Virus record (IMG/VR): IMGVR_UViG_3300038417_000475
Coordinates: 1-64,000 of that record
DNA length: 64,000 nucleotides
Reading direction: 5' to 3' (one strand)
Source: a virus
In this document: positions 57,086 to 64,000 of the stretch, in pieces
How positions within the stretch are numbered: the first letter of the stretch is position 1
How the letters are laid out: each line of letters starts with the position of its first letter
Program-made: the position numbers and the translations under genes
The notes under the pieces: model-generated
The model's input: the letters and a program-made list of their open reading frames with translations, nothing else
Told to the model about the DNA's origin: nothing
The model's database searches: none

Positions 57086-58234
57086 TCAAGCCCAGTAGAG
57101 CAAAATTCCATACGTTTTGAAGCCGGCGCCCATTGTGAGCACCAGGCCCCAGTCGCCCGGCTGGGCCTGCTCTTTCGCCAGGCGCCCGATTGAAGCAATG
57201 GTAGCAGAACTCTGGTTACCCTGCTGCCTCAGGATTTGCCTCGAGTAAGCCAGCTTCTCCTCCGGGATCTTCAGGCGATCGCGGATATTGTCCAGGACTT
57301 TGACCCCGCCCGGGTGAATAATAAGGTGTTTGATGTCGCGCAGCGTCATCCCCGGGACCTGTTCCAGGATTCTGTTTACCACCCTCTCGACCAGCACAGG
57401 TGCCACCTTCGGCACATCCTTGTCCAGCTTCACCTTCAGCCGGCCGTCCACCCAGTCAAAGCCAAGATAGTCAATATAGCGGCGGTCGAACTCTTCGGCA
57501 AAAGCCCAGATCCAGGGGTGCTTCGGGTTGTCATCCTGCCCGATCAAACAGGCACAGGCCCCGTCGCTGAAAATGGCATTGGCCACCGTATTCTCCAGGT
57601 CTTTCTCCGGAGCCGGGTAGAACGTGGCGGTGCAGATCTCCGCCGTTATTACCAGCGCGGGGTAGCCCGTCTGCATGAAATGGTCATGGGCCCTGCGGAT
57701 AGCCGGAGCTCCGCCAACGCACCCGCCTCCGATCATATCGGTATGCTCAATATCAGAGGGCAGCTTCAGCAGCATCGAATAAAAGTAACTCAGAGAGGGG
57801 CAGAGCAGCCGGGGTTGCGTTGTGGTAGCAAAGGTGATTGAGCCGATGTCCTTACGGATCTCTAAACCTTCGATGCACTGTAAGGCGGCTTCCAGCCCCA
57901 GGTTTACAGCACCCGCCTCATATTCCTGGCACATCTGCTCAAAGGTCATATTACGCAGCTTGCTGGGATGAATCCAGCACGGCCGCCGGTCGATCCCGGA
58001 ATTCTTGAAGATATTCCAGACCCGTTGAGACGTGTAGCCCAGGGCATCATATGCTTCCTTCTGGGTCACAAATGTCTTGGGGACTGCGGTACCCAGTGAG
58101 ATGATCTTGGCCCTCTTCGGCTTCCGATAATAGGCCGCCGAGCGTTGGGGGGCTGCCTCTTCCTGCCGTTTAATAGTTTCAGGAGTCCGGGTATCCGGAA
58201 AGCCGTTCAGGTCTGGTCTGGTTGCAATCATCAT
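57086..58234 (-). CDS. Type III polyketide synthase
   Basis: 382 aa, full length. Cys172 in GGGCVGGAPA, His307 in HPGGVKVLD and Asn340 in GNQSSAT form the chalcone-synthase-type triad; NAIFSDGACACLIG is also typical. Type III PKSs are homodimeric enzymes that condense malonyl-CoA on acyl-CoA to make alkylresorcinols, pyrones or phloroglucinols. An extended, partly disordered N-terminus of about 40 residues precedes. Stop overlaps the next gene region closely. This is an unusual gene for a phage-like element. Confidence 0.9.
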   Translation of the reverse strand: MMIATRPDLNGFPDTRTPETIKRQEEAAPQRSAAYYRKPKRAKIISLGTAVPKTFVTQKEAYDALGYTSQRVWNIFKNSGIDRRPCWIHPSKLRNMTFEQMCQEYEAGAVNLGLEAALQCIEGLEIRKDIGSITFATTTQPRLLCPSLSYFYSMLLKLPSDIEHTDMIGGGCVGGAPAIRRAHDHFMQTGYPALVITAEICTATFYPAPEKDLENTVANAIFSDGACACLIGQDDNPKHPWIWAFAEEFDRRYIDYLGFDWVDGRLKVKLDKDVPKVAPVLVERVVNRILEQVPGMTLRDIKHLIIHPGGVKVLDNIRDRLKIPEEKLAYSRQILRQQGNQSSATIASIGRLAKEQAQPGDWGLVLTMGAGFKTYGILLYWA

Positions 58235-58449
58235 ACCCCCGGAGCTTTCGGCATCGGCTGGTCAAATGCGTGGGCATAATCTTCCAAAGCCACATAGTAA
58301 TCCACTACACCCTTCCTGAATTCTGGGGTTTCTATAAGAAGCTCCATCAGTTTTCTGAAACCATCACGGCCTAATCCCCTGATTTCTTCCGGGCTCAGTA
58401 TATAATCTGGATCCTTCTGGTACTTTTCAAAAATCTCTTCCGGCTTCAT
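58231..58449 (-). CDS. Small helical protein, 72 aa
   Basis: Begins MKPEEIFEKYQKDPDYILSP and overlaps the PKS start (ATGA). Acidic helix-turn-helix-like; may be a partner of the PKS or a carrier, not recognised. Confidence 0.5.
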   Translation of the reverse strand: MKPEEIFEKYQKDPDYILSPEEIRGLGRDGFRKLMELLIETPEFRKGVVDYYVALEDYAHAFDQPMPKAPGV

Positions 58450-58460
58450 TTAGGCCTCCT

Positions 58461-59423
58461 TCATTTCGCCACCGCCTGGCTGATGACCAGTGCCAGCATC
58501 CACAGGAACATCACCCCCATTGCCGCCATAATCGCCTTGTTGTTGAATTTCAGCTCAGCCTGCTTGACGTCCGGCTTTGTTTCGCAGACCGCCAGGATGC
58601 AGTAGATAAACGGCGGCATGAGGGCCAGAGTAGAGAGCGTCAGCGGCGCTAGGTACCCGCCGATGACAAGGGCTATCTGGATGATGTACGCAAAGCCCAG
58701 CAGTGTACACGTAAAGAGCACCGGGTTGACTCCCGTCTTCCAGGCCAGGGCGCCCATGTTGCGGAGTCCGGAACTCCAGTTGACATCCGCATCGAACGCC
58801 TGGTCGATGAATTCCGCGCCAAACCCAAACGTCCAACCGAAAACTAGCCCTGCCATAAAAGCCGGGCCGAAATTGTGGAACACAAATGTGCTGGAGGCCG
58901 CAGCTCCAAGACAACATGCCAATGGCCCAAAGCCCAAACCCAACACAGTCTCGCAGGCATAATGTAATTTACCGAGGGAATAAAACGGAGAACAGAGAGC
59001 TGATAGCCCCCATGGCAGCCAAATCCAAGCTGAGGCATAGTGAGCAATGATCGCAGCCACTACCGCAGACGCAGCCAACCAGCAGAGGGCATTGACAAGA
59101 ACTTCAGTTGGCTTCATCAAGCCAGTCACAATGACCTGGTTGCCGCTGGTGTAGGACTTCGGCTTCGAGGTATCATCGCCGATATGGTCAATCCCTGTAG
59201 TATAGTCAAAGAATGTATTGAGTGAGTGTTCCCCAGCCATCAATAGACCAGAGCAGACGATTGCTAACGCAATCAGCCAGCCCGCAGCGCCGGTGAGAAT
59301 GCAACCGAGGGCCACGGCACATCCGGCTGCTGGCAATGCAAAGGGTCTACTTAATATGACTATGTGGATTCTTGCTCTTTGTAGTAACGAAAGTCCTGAT
59401 TTTGGCAGTAACTTTTGGCTCAT
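58461..59423 (-). CDS. UbiA-family prenyltransferase
   Basis: 320 aa, about nine hydrophobic segments. First Asp-rich motif NTFFDYTTGID (N69, D73, D79) and second DQAFDAD (D207, D211) bind prenyl diphosphate through Mg2+. The substrate is not known, but a type III PKS product next door is the obvious guess, giving a prenylated phenol or lipid. The first 77 bases overlap the end of the upstream homing endonuclease; RBS GGAGGAACTGAAGG is within that gene. Confidence 0.9.
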   Translation of the reverse strand: MSQKLLPKSGLSLLQRARIHIVILSRPFALPAAGCAVALGCILTGAAGWLIALAIVCSGLLMAGEHSLNTFFDYTTGIDHIGDDTSKPKSYTSGNQVIVTGLMKPTEVLVNALCWLAASAVVAAIIAHYASAWIWLPWGLSALCSPFYSLGKLHYACETVLGLGFGPLACCLGAAASSTFVFHNFGPAFMAGLVFGWTFGFGAEFIDQAFDADVNWSSGLRNMGALAWKTGVNPVLFTCTLLGFAYIIQIALVIGGYLAPLTLSTLALMPPFIYCILAVCETKPDVKQAELKFNNKAIMAAMGVMFLWMLALVISQAVAK

Positions 59424-60144
59424 CCTTCAGTTCCTCCTCCCAAATAACGAGGCATTTGATTCCAAGAGCATTATAAGCCATGATTCTACCGAGCTCTGTT
59501 CGTCTCCACTTTGGATTGTTCCCTTCGTGCCAATAGCGTCCGAAGGCTTCAATCACCATTTTGCGGCCATTTTTATTGAAGAAATCAGGGATCATCCCAT
59601 CAATAATAACCTTGCCATCACCAGTGTATTCCCATTCGCCTGGATAGTCCCTCTCCAGCAGTACCTCCAGGTTCTTCTCCAGCTTCGTTGGCTTAATCAA
59701 TGCCCTATTTGATTCAGCCCTTAATTGTCGATATGCCCTAGAACTTGTCCAGCACTTCGAGGAACAATATTCACCTGTCCCCTTAGTAGTCATAGCTGAC
59801 CTTGGAACTCTGAAATCCCTCCCACAATTCAGGCAAATGCGGGCTACCCTCCTATTTCTATGATCTGAGCATTTCCGGGAGCAGAATTTCCGGGTACGCC
59901 GCAACCCCGGTTCCTTCACTGGGAGGGTTTTGCCACATTTAGCACAAGAGATGATTCTGGGTTCTTTCTTAACCCAATTCTTGCTGAAATTCTTCACAAT
60001 GGTCTGATAATCTTGAGGAAGAGAGCCAAACCAAACTAGGCGGCAGGGATTCGAACAAAAGTTGTGCTCACGTACTAGCCAGGAAGCTTTCTGAAATTGC
60101 TTGCCACACGTAGTGCAGGTTACCTCACGCATTACAGTTGTCAT
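59347..60144 (-). CDS. VSR-like homing endonuclease with zinc knuckles
   Basis: 265 aa. Three CxxC/CxxxC units (CTTCGKQFQKASWLVREHNF, CAKCGKTLP, CLNCGRDFRVP) then a nuclease-like domain (MIPDFFNKNGRKMVIEAFGR, then HEGNNPKWRRTELG, CLVIWEEEL), close to VSR/DUF559-type homing endonucleases. Weak RBS. Sits between two membrane enzyme genes and overlaps UbiA by 77 bases. Confidence 0.75.
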   Translation of the reverse strand: MTTVMREVTCTTCGKQFQKASWLVREHNFCSNPCRLVWFGSLPQDYQTIVKNFSKNWVKKEPRIISCAKCGKTLPVKEPGLRRTRKFCSRKCSDHRNRRVARICLNCGRDFRVPRSAMTTKGTGEYCSSKCWTSSRAYRQLRAESNRALIKPTKLEKNLEVLLERDYPGEWEYTGDGKVIIDGMIPDFFNKNGRKMVIEAFGRYWHEGNNPKWRRTELGRIMAYNALGIKCLVIWEEELKDEPKVTAKIRTFVTTKSKNPHSHIK

Positions 60145-60785
60145 ATTAGCTTACATAGTGCCATTACCAAAGCACTCGCAAGGGGTATGGAGAAATTATC
60201 ATCGATATATCTTGTAGTTTTCGTGAATCTTTCTGCAAGCACAGCAGTAATGGCCCCGACAGCGCCAATCCAGTAGGGTTGGATGAAGTATGCGAGCAAG
60301 AGACAGGTTACCACCATACCCACGCTGCCCCACAATCCTTTGACTTCTCTCCCATAGACACGGCTACGGATGAGCCCCGTTATCGCATCCCCTCCCCCCA
60401 TGAACGTCAGAGGAACTATTGCCAACCAGGGTTCGTGGTATATCCCCCAGAGAACGCCGATGAGAACAGCTCCGGTGGCTGGGAAATGTATTTCGGCTAG
60501 AGCATCTAATCTCCCGGAGCCACCCACACCACGGAAAAGACCAGGGCGGAAAACCCTGGCATAAAGTAACAGGATTGTGAATCCGGCTGTCAGAATAAAT
60601 GGCCACCAGAAATTATGGAACAGGAAAGGCATCAGAAGAAATCCAAGACAACCCCCCAGGTGACCTATTTTCCTGCTGATATACTGCGGCACTTTATAGT
60701 CATAGAAGAGATTGGCCAGATACAAGGACGTGAGAACTCCGAGGAGTATCAGGGCAACGTATGGCAATTCGTGTACGTAGCTCAT
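60141..60785 (-). CDS. Polyprenol/phytol kinase-like membrane protein
   Basis: 214 aa from ATG 60785 (AGGGAG); six or more TM segments. ISRKIGHLGGCLG and TFMGGGDAITGLIRSRVYG, then KGLWGS are signatures of the dolichol kinase/phytol kinase/CDP-diglyceride synthase group, which use CTP to phosphorylate isoprenoid alcohols or lipids. It would supply prenyl phosphate to UbiA. ATGA overlap with both neighbours. Confidence 0.7.
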   Translation of the reverse strand: MSYVHELPYVALILLGVLTSLYLANLFYDYKVPQYISRKIGHLGGCLGFLLMPFLFHNFWWPFILTAGFTILLLYARVFRPGLFRGVGGSGRLDALAEIHFPATGAVLIGVLWGIYHEPWLAIVPLTFMGGGDAITGLIRSRVYGREVKGLWGSVGMVVTCLLLAYFIQPYWIGAVGAITAVLAERFTKTTRYIDDNFSIPLASALVMALCKLI

Positions 60786-60787
60786 TC

Positions 60788-61186
60788 TCATCTCCCTAAA
60801 TGCAGCATCTTTTTGATTTCCTTGAGCCAGTCTTCTATAGCCTGCATCAGCTCTTCGGTATCGTAGAGTTCCTCCGTACCGCTGACCATGATAAGCCGGT
60901 GCGCCTTTGCCGCCCTCGGGGTTATCACACCGTCAACAAGGTCGAAGAACGTATCTTCGTGCATCAGGATCTTGTTCCGCACTTCACACGGTTCTTCGAG
61001 AAGGTGCAGCTTTCCCTCGTAGTATTTGAGGTAGAAAAGGCCTCCTTCTTCCCCCAGTACTTTGAGTTCAGCGGCCCGCCCCTCCGCGGACTTCAGCTTT
61101 TCTTTGATCTCTGCCGGCAGCCGCTGCATCAGGGAAGCCTGCCGTTTTTCCGCTCGCGCGAGTAGATCTGCAACAAGGCCAGCCAT
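60788..61186 (-). CDS. SCP2-like lipid-carrier protein
   Basis: 132 aa. The C-terminal half (CEVRNKILMHEDTFFDLVDG, then ITPRAAKAHRLIMVSG) has the sterol-carrier-protein-2 rhythm, with a beta sheet (GGLFYLKYYEGKLHLLEEP). Family call is tentative. It is adjacent to membrane lipid enzymes and overlaps the kinase gene. Confidence 0.5.
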   Translation of the reverse strand: MAGLVADLLARAEKRQASLMQRLPAEIKEKLKSAEGRAAELKVLGEEGGLFYLKYYEGKLHLLEEPCEVRNKILMHEDTFFDLVDGVITPRAAKAHRLIMVSGTEELYDTEELMQAIEDWLKEIKKMLHLGR

Positions 61187-61196
61187 ATACCCTCCT

Positions 61197-62192
61197 TTAA
61201 GTGAGTTTGGCTATAACTCTCCCGCCCATTTTAGTTATTCCCCTCTTGACCCTCTGCCCCCTTGATTCTCTCCGGAGTGTAACCGGCTTGGCTGTCAAAA
61301 TATCCTGCGCCAGTTTTGTAAAATACGGTTTCAATGCGTTCATGTCCGGGGTCTGGGGAATGGACATCAGAAACGGGATCCCGCAATCCCTGGCCTCTTT
61401 TCCCATAGCTAGCTTGGGGGAAAGCAGCTGGTGGCTCACCCTCCCGCAGCTCGGGCACAAATAGCCGTCCATCATCGAGAGAAGACCGATTATGGGCACT
61501 TCCTCGAGCCTCAAAAAGTCGACGGTTCTCCTCATGCCGAGTGCCGAGATTTCTGACGGTTGGGAGACTATAATCACACCTAGCAGTCCACTTAGGTGCT
61601 CAAAAAACGAGAAAACTTCGGATGCAGTTGATGGCGGCATATCCGCCAGAAGAATCTCCGTGTCATCGGGCCACTGCACCTGTTCCGATAAGAGTTGACG
61701 GATGATTGAAGCCCTGTTGGAAACATACGTTTGTTTCAGGTACCAGGCCTGATGGTTATACACATCGGCTTCCTGAACGATCTCGAAGGAAGAATGTACG
61801 TCGGGATTCTTCTCGAGAAACTCTTTGCATTTCTGTACGATGTCCTGATTGGCCTTCAGCCAGTTCTGCACCTTCTCCATCACTTCATCGGGGATCTCAA
61901 CGGTGCCCGTCTCACCCTTCCACATGACGGAATTAGCTTCGCCAAAATGAGCACAAATCGAGAACAGATAATATCCGTTGATTTCCGGAGGAATGAGCTT
62001 GCGTTGTTCCGTTGATGTTTTGATGCGTGGGGGTTCCGAGAGCCCCAACGCCTTGTGAAGTGTACTGCCGCTCAGGTCGATATCCAGAAATCCGACCCTG
62101 TGCCCCATATCGCGTAATGCCAGCCCCAGAAGTGCCGTAACGGTGCTTTTCCCGACCCCGCCCTTCTGGCTCCAGACCGCGATTTTTTTCAC
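61197..62192 (-). CDS. Mrp/ApbC-like P-loop ATPase
   Basis: 331 aa from GTG 62192. Walker A SQKGGVGKSTV, a deviant-Walker D (FLDIDLSGS), LADMPPSTASEVF and GLLSMMDGYLCPSCGRVSHQ with a CxxC pair where Mrp/NBP35 proteins hold their bridging Fe-S cluster. ParA-type partition is the alternative, as a regulator-like gene stands divergently, but the CPSC argues for Fe-S scaffold chemistry. A 170-residue insert (ending NRASIIRQLLSEQ) separates the two halves. The -10 box ends 7 bases before the GTG, so the mRNA should be leaderless. Confidence 0.7.
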   Translation of the reverse strand: MKKIAVWSQKGGVGKSTVTALLGLALRDMGHRVGFLDIDLSGSTLHKALGLSEPPRIKTSTEQRKLIPPEINGYYLFSICAHFGEANSVMWKGETGTVEIPDEVMEKVQNWLKANQDIVQKCKEFLEKNPDVHSSFEIVQEADVYNHQAWYLKQTYVSNRASIIRQLLSEQVQWPDDTEILLADMPPSTASEVFSFFEHLSGLLGVIIVSQPSEISALGMRRTVDFLRLEEVPIIGLLSMMDGYLCPSCGRVSHQLLSPKLAMGKEARDCGIPFLMSIPQTPDMNALKPYFTKLAQDILTAKPVTLRRESRGQRVKRGITKMGGRVIAKLT

Positions 62193-62199
62193 GTTCTTG

Positions 62200-62229
62200 A
62201 TTATATGCGCACGTTTCTTACGTTGTAAA
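62200..62229 (-). promoter_or_regulatory. Minus-strand promoter, leaderless start
   Basis: Minus strand: TTTACA (62229-62224), an 18-base spacer with ACGTAAGAAACGTGCGCA, then TATAAT (62205-62200). GTG 62192 is at the predicted first transcribed bases. Confidence 0.65.
62205..62216. repeat. 12-bp direct repeat ATGCGCACGTTT, copy 1
   Basis: Identical to 62271-62282. Lies in the spacer of the minus-strand promoter, so a protein bound here would control it. Confidence 0.55.
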
Positions 62230-62259
62230 TGCCCCAAACGCGCACTGCCTCGCGCTCTA

Positions 62260-62288
62260 TTTACAACGCAATGCGCACGTTTTATAAT
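62260..62288 (+). promoter_or_regulatory. Plus-strand promoter, leaderless start
   Basis: TTTACA (62260-62265), 17-base spacer, TATAAT (62283-62288). ATG 62296 follows by 7 bases, so translation would begin at or near the 5' end. Confidence 0.7.
62271..62282. repeat. 12-bp direct repeat ATGCGCACGTTT, copy 2
   Basis: In the spacer of the plus-strand promoter. Two copies 66 bases apart, both in promoter spacers, look like an autoregulatory operator or a partition site. Confidence 0.55.
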
Positions 62289-62295
62289 CCGATTT

Positions 62296-62541
62296 ATGAC
62301 AATAGAAAACACTACTGAAACCCAGCCTGAAACCCCGGCAGCAGATGTCCCATCGGAAGTCTATCGTTTGACTGTGGAAATGCCCGAAAAGTACCGTAAA
62401 ATTCTGAAGACTGCGGCGCAGCAGGCATTTCTCCTGAAGAAGATAGATGAGCCCTCGGTACACAACGTAATGAACCTCTTCATTAACCTGGGGCTTCAGT
62501 ATCTGGTGGACGAAGGCCGCAGAGCACAAGGCTACAGATGA
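62296..62541 (+). CDS. Small RHH-like regulator candidate
   Basis: 81 aa from ATG 62296. The N-terminal 25 residues are disordered; VYRLTVEMPEKYRKILKTAA then a helix resembles ribbon-helix-helix or ParG-like proteins (a short strand YRLTVEMP, two helices), but not strongly. Divergent from the Mrp-like gene with a shared operator repeat. Confidence 0.5.
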   Translation: MTIENTTETQPETPAADVPSEVYRLTVEMPEKYRKILKTAAQQAFLLKKIDEPSVHNVMNLFINLGLQYLVDEGRRAQGYR

Positions 62542-62801
62542 CCCACGAGCGTCTGGAAACGCTGCGTTACATTGGGCAATGGCGGGTAGTCACCGCAGAT
62601 GGCGTCGCCTCCGCCCTGGGCATATCATATAACACAGCAGTCAGACGGCTGGAACGTATGAGGGATATGGGGCTGGTCAGATCGGACACCAACTTCGTCA
62701 TGCAAAAGGAATTCGGCCCGGTGCATTTGGACTGGAGCCTCACCAGAAACGGAAGAAAGAGGCTCGAATATTTTGAACAACATCTTCGGGAGGTGGCATA
62801 A
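62538..62801 (+). CDS. Winged-helix DNA-binding protein
   Basis: 87 aa. RYIGQWRVVTADGVASALGI, YNTAVRRLERMRDMGLVRSD is a clear HTH; a beta wing (HLDWSLTRNGRKRLEY) follows. ATGA overlap with the previous gene, TAATG with the next. Regulator of this end of the element. Confidence 0.65.
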   Translation: MTHERLETLRYIGQWRVVTADGVASALGISYNTAVRRLERMRDMGLVRSDTNFVMQKEFGPVHLDWSLTRNGRKRLEYFEQHLREVA

Positions 62802-64000
62802 TGGCCAACAAAAAAACAAGGAAAACAGCACATCGCAAATCCCAACGGAAACCAGCTGCAACTGCCGGCGTCGACCTCGCAAATCCAACGGAAATAGAGA
62901 CCGGCGGCAGTGAACATCCCCCGCTGCCGGGGAGACGCCCAAGTCTGGAGATGGATTCAGGCTTGGACGGTGGGAGCGAGCCGCCACCTACCGAGACCGA
63001 GAAGCCCATGCCCAACGAGACCACTGCCTTTGAGAACCTGTTGCGCGACATGGGGGTTTCTGACGAGTTTATCAAGCCCATAACGGTGTACTGCTCCCAG
63101 GAAAATCTCAAGGACCTGCCCAGGCTGTACGAGAATCTCTGGGATATGGGCATCTCGAATGTTCACCTGCGCCGGCGCATCATCAACTTCTGGGCCAGGT
63201 CAATCGGAATCAAGGTCCCCAAAGAGCTGACTCAACAGTTTATAGTGCATGATCAAAGTGCGCCGGAGGCTACTGTACGCAACAGCTCCGGAGGCCTGAG
63301 ATGGATAGTTGAGGATGACGGTGCAGGCAATCCCAAGCTGCGCCCCAGCAGGCAAAACGAGGCAGGGATGACCCTCGCGGAGGCCAAGGCTGCCATCAGG
63401 GAAATGCGTGATCAGGGCGGCCAGGGCGCTGAGCCTATCGTGGAATTCAATGCTGAGACACAACAGTACACACCCAATCCCAAGTCAGCCTGGGTTAAAG
63501 CTAATCCGGCAGCAGCCTGGGCAACTGCCCATGACTTCACTCGCCACATGCAGGAAGGGAATCCAGCGGACCCTGTTGATATTATGGCAGAACAGCTTAG
63601 TAGAGTGGAAACTATCAAACAGTCCCTCGGTCTCAAACCGGACGCAAAAACTGGCACAGATGATGTCTTTGATGCCATCGCCAAGGTGGACGAAATCGCC
63701 AGGAATCGCAACCAGGGGGGAGGGCAGCCGGCATGGATGGCAGACCCTGTAACCTTCGTGAATACAATCAGGAACATGAATCCGCAGCCAACGGGGCCGG
63801 ATCCAGTGATAATGGCACAGATGGCTGAAATGAAGGAAGATGTCAAGGCGGCCAGGGCTGAGAACCAGGCCTTGAAAGACCAGATACAGAATGACAGAAT
63901 GGAGGCCCTCAGGCAGCAGAACCAGGCTATCCTGACACAGCTTCAAGAAGTGCGAACGGAACTCGCCAGGCCCCGGGACGGAGTGACTGCCCTGGGCGTC
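62801..64000 (+). CDS. Large protein, partial (400 codons, no stop)
   Basis: Open from ATG 62801 to the window end. First 60 residues basic, then Pro/Gly-rich and disordered (EHPPLPGRRPSLEMD). A folded part around LLRDMGVSDEFIKPITVYCS, then ENLWDMGISNVHLRRR. From residue about 330 it becomes coiled coil (ENQALKDQIQNDRMEALRQQ). No domain known to me. Coupled to the wHTH gene by TAATG. Confidence 0.55.
   Translation, partial: MANKKTRKTAHRKSQRKPAATAGVDLANPTEIETGGSEHPPLPGRRPSLEMDSGLDGGSEPPPTETEKPMPNETTAFENLLRDMGVSDEFIKPITVYCSQENLKDLPRLYENLWDMGISNVHLRRRIINFWARSIGIKVPKELTQQFIVHDQSAPEATVRNSSGGLRWIVEDDGAGNPKLRPSRQNEAGMTLAEAKAAIREMRDQGGQGAEPIVEFNAETQQYTPNPKSAWVKANPAAAWATAHDFTRHMQEGNPADPVDIMAEQLSRVETIKQSLGLKPDAKTGTDDVFDAIAKVDEIARNRNQGGGQPAWMADPVTFVNTIRNMNPQPTGPDPVIMAQMAEMKEDVKAARAENQALKDQIQNDRMEALRQQNQAILTQLQEVRTELARPRDGVTALGV

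Noticed and set aside
57086-58234. FabH-type ketoacyl synthase
   Set aside because: HPGG and GNQSSAT are chalcone-synthase-type motifs; the FabH HQAN motif is absent.
61197-62192. Plain ParA partition ATPase
   Set aside because: The CPSC pair in the GLLSMMDGYLCPSCG region is an Mrp/NBP35 feature, so a pure ParA call was not made.
1-64000. CRISPR array
   Set aside because: No set of regularly spaced direct repeats with unique spacers was found; repeats seen are few and irregular.

Overview
The window looks like one arm of a large bacterial virus or phage-plasmid. The evidence is tightly packed genes with start/stop overlaps (ATGA, TGATG, TTGA), strong Shine-Dalgarno sequences, and very many small unassignable proteins. 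It also has virion-like tail, beta-helix and IPT/TIG proteins, several kinds of homing endonuclease, two inteins, DUF932 and DUF1643 genes, and a virus-type replication/repair set. A bacterial host is indicated by an initiator tRNA-fMet, a bacterial beta clamp, a MarR regulator, bacterial Ku and sigma70-like promoters. I cannot name the host. I recognise no terminase, portal, major capsid protein or polymerase here, so the element must extend beyond the window.

Layout. (1) 1-16.8 kb, plus strand: accessory cassette of small proteins (ASCH-like, C5 methyltransferase, RMF-like, DUF1643, CxxCxxCC protein), a papain-like peptidase, and a run of unknown proteins from 9.1 to 15.6 kb, several of which share a C-terminal EMTKG tag. 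This run also holds a HiPIP-like protein split by an intein and a GHKL ATPase joined to an HEXXH motif. (2) 16.9-28.5 kb: a reverse-strand LAGLIDADG endonuclease, a divergent sigma-factor-like gene, then about 800 nt of gene-free, hairpin-rich DNA that I read as a giant structured RNA, then small genes, Ku, ATP-dependent DNA ligase, beta clamp, a Walker ATPase and a DUF932 protein. Four copies of one promoter-like box punctuate this region, three of them followed by gene-free structured RNA. (3) 28.5-36.5 kb, plus strand: more small proteins, many with zinc ribbons, and a MarR regulator followed by a structured RNA and a terminator. (4) 36.5-55.4 kb, minus strand: small proteins, a GH16-like lectin/glucanase, tRNA-fMet, a CgeB-type glycosyltransferase, then probable virion/tail genes, including an 880-aa IPT/TIG protein, a beta-helix protein, a subtilisin interrupted by an intein at its catalytic histidine, and coiled-coil proteins. 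(5) 55.4-61.2 kb, minus strand: a lipid or meroterpenoid cassette (SDR epimerase, type III polyketide synthase, UbiA prenyltransferase, polyprenol/phytol-kinase-like protein, SCP2-like carrier) invaded by two homing endonucleases. (6) 61.2-64 kb: an Mrp/ApbC-like ATPase divergent from a small regulator-like gene, with back-to-back promoters that predict leaderless mRNAs, then a wHTH protein and a large partial protein.

Working model. The sigma-like protein may drive the four boxed promoters that control the giant RNA and the end-joining/clamp/ATPase operons. A second promoter family (TTGACAACG) serves the tRNA, the virion genes and some accessory genes. The late minus-strand genes make tail and surface proteins. 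The polyketide/prenyl cassette would modify a host or virion lipid. These links are inferences from order and motifs; no functional data were available.
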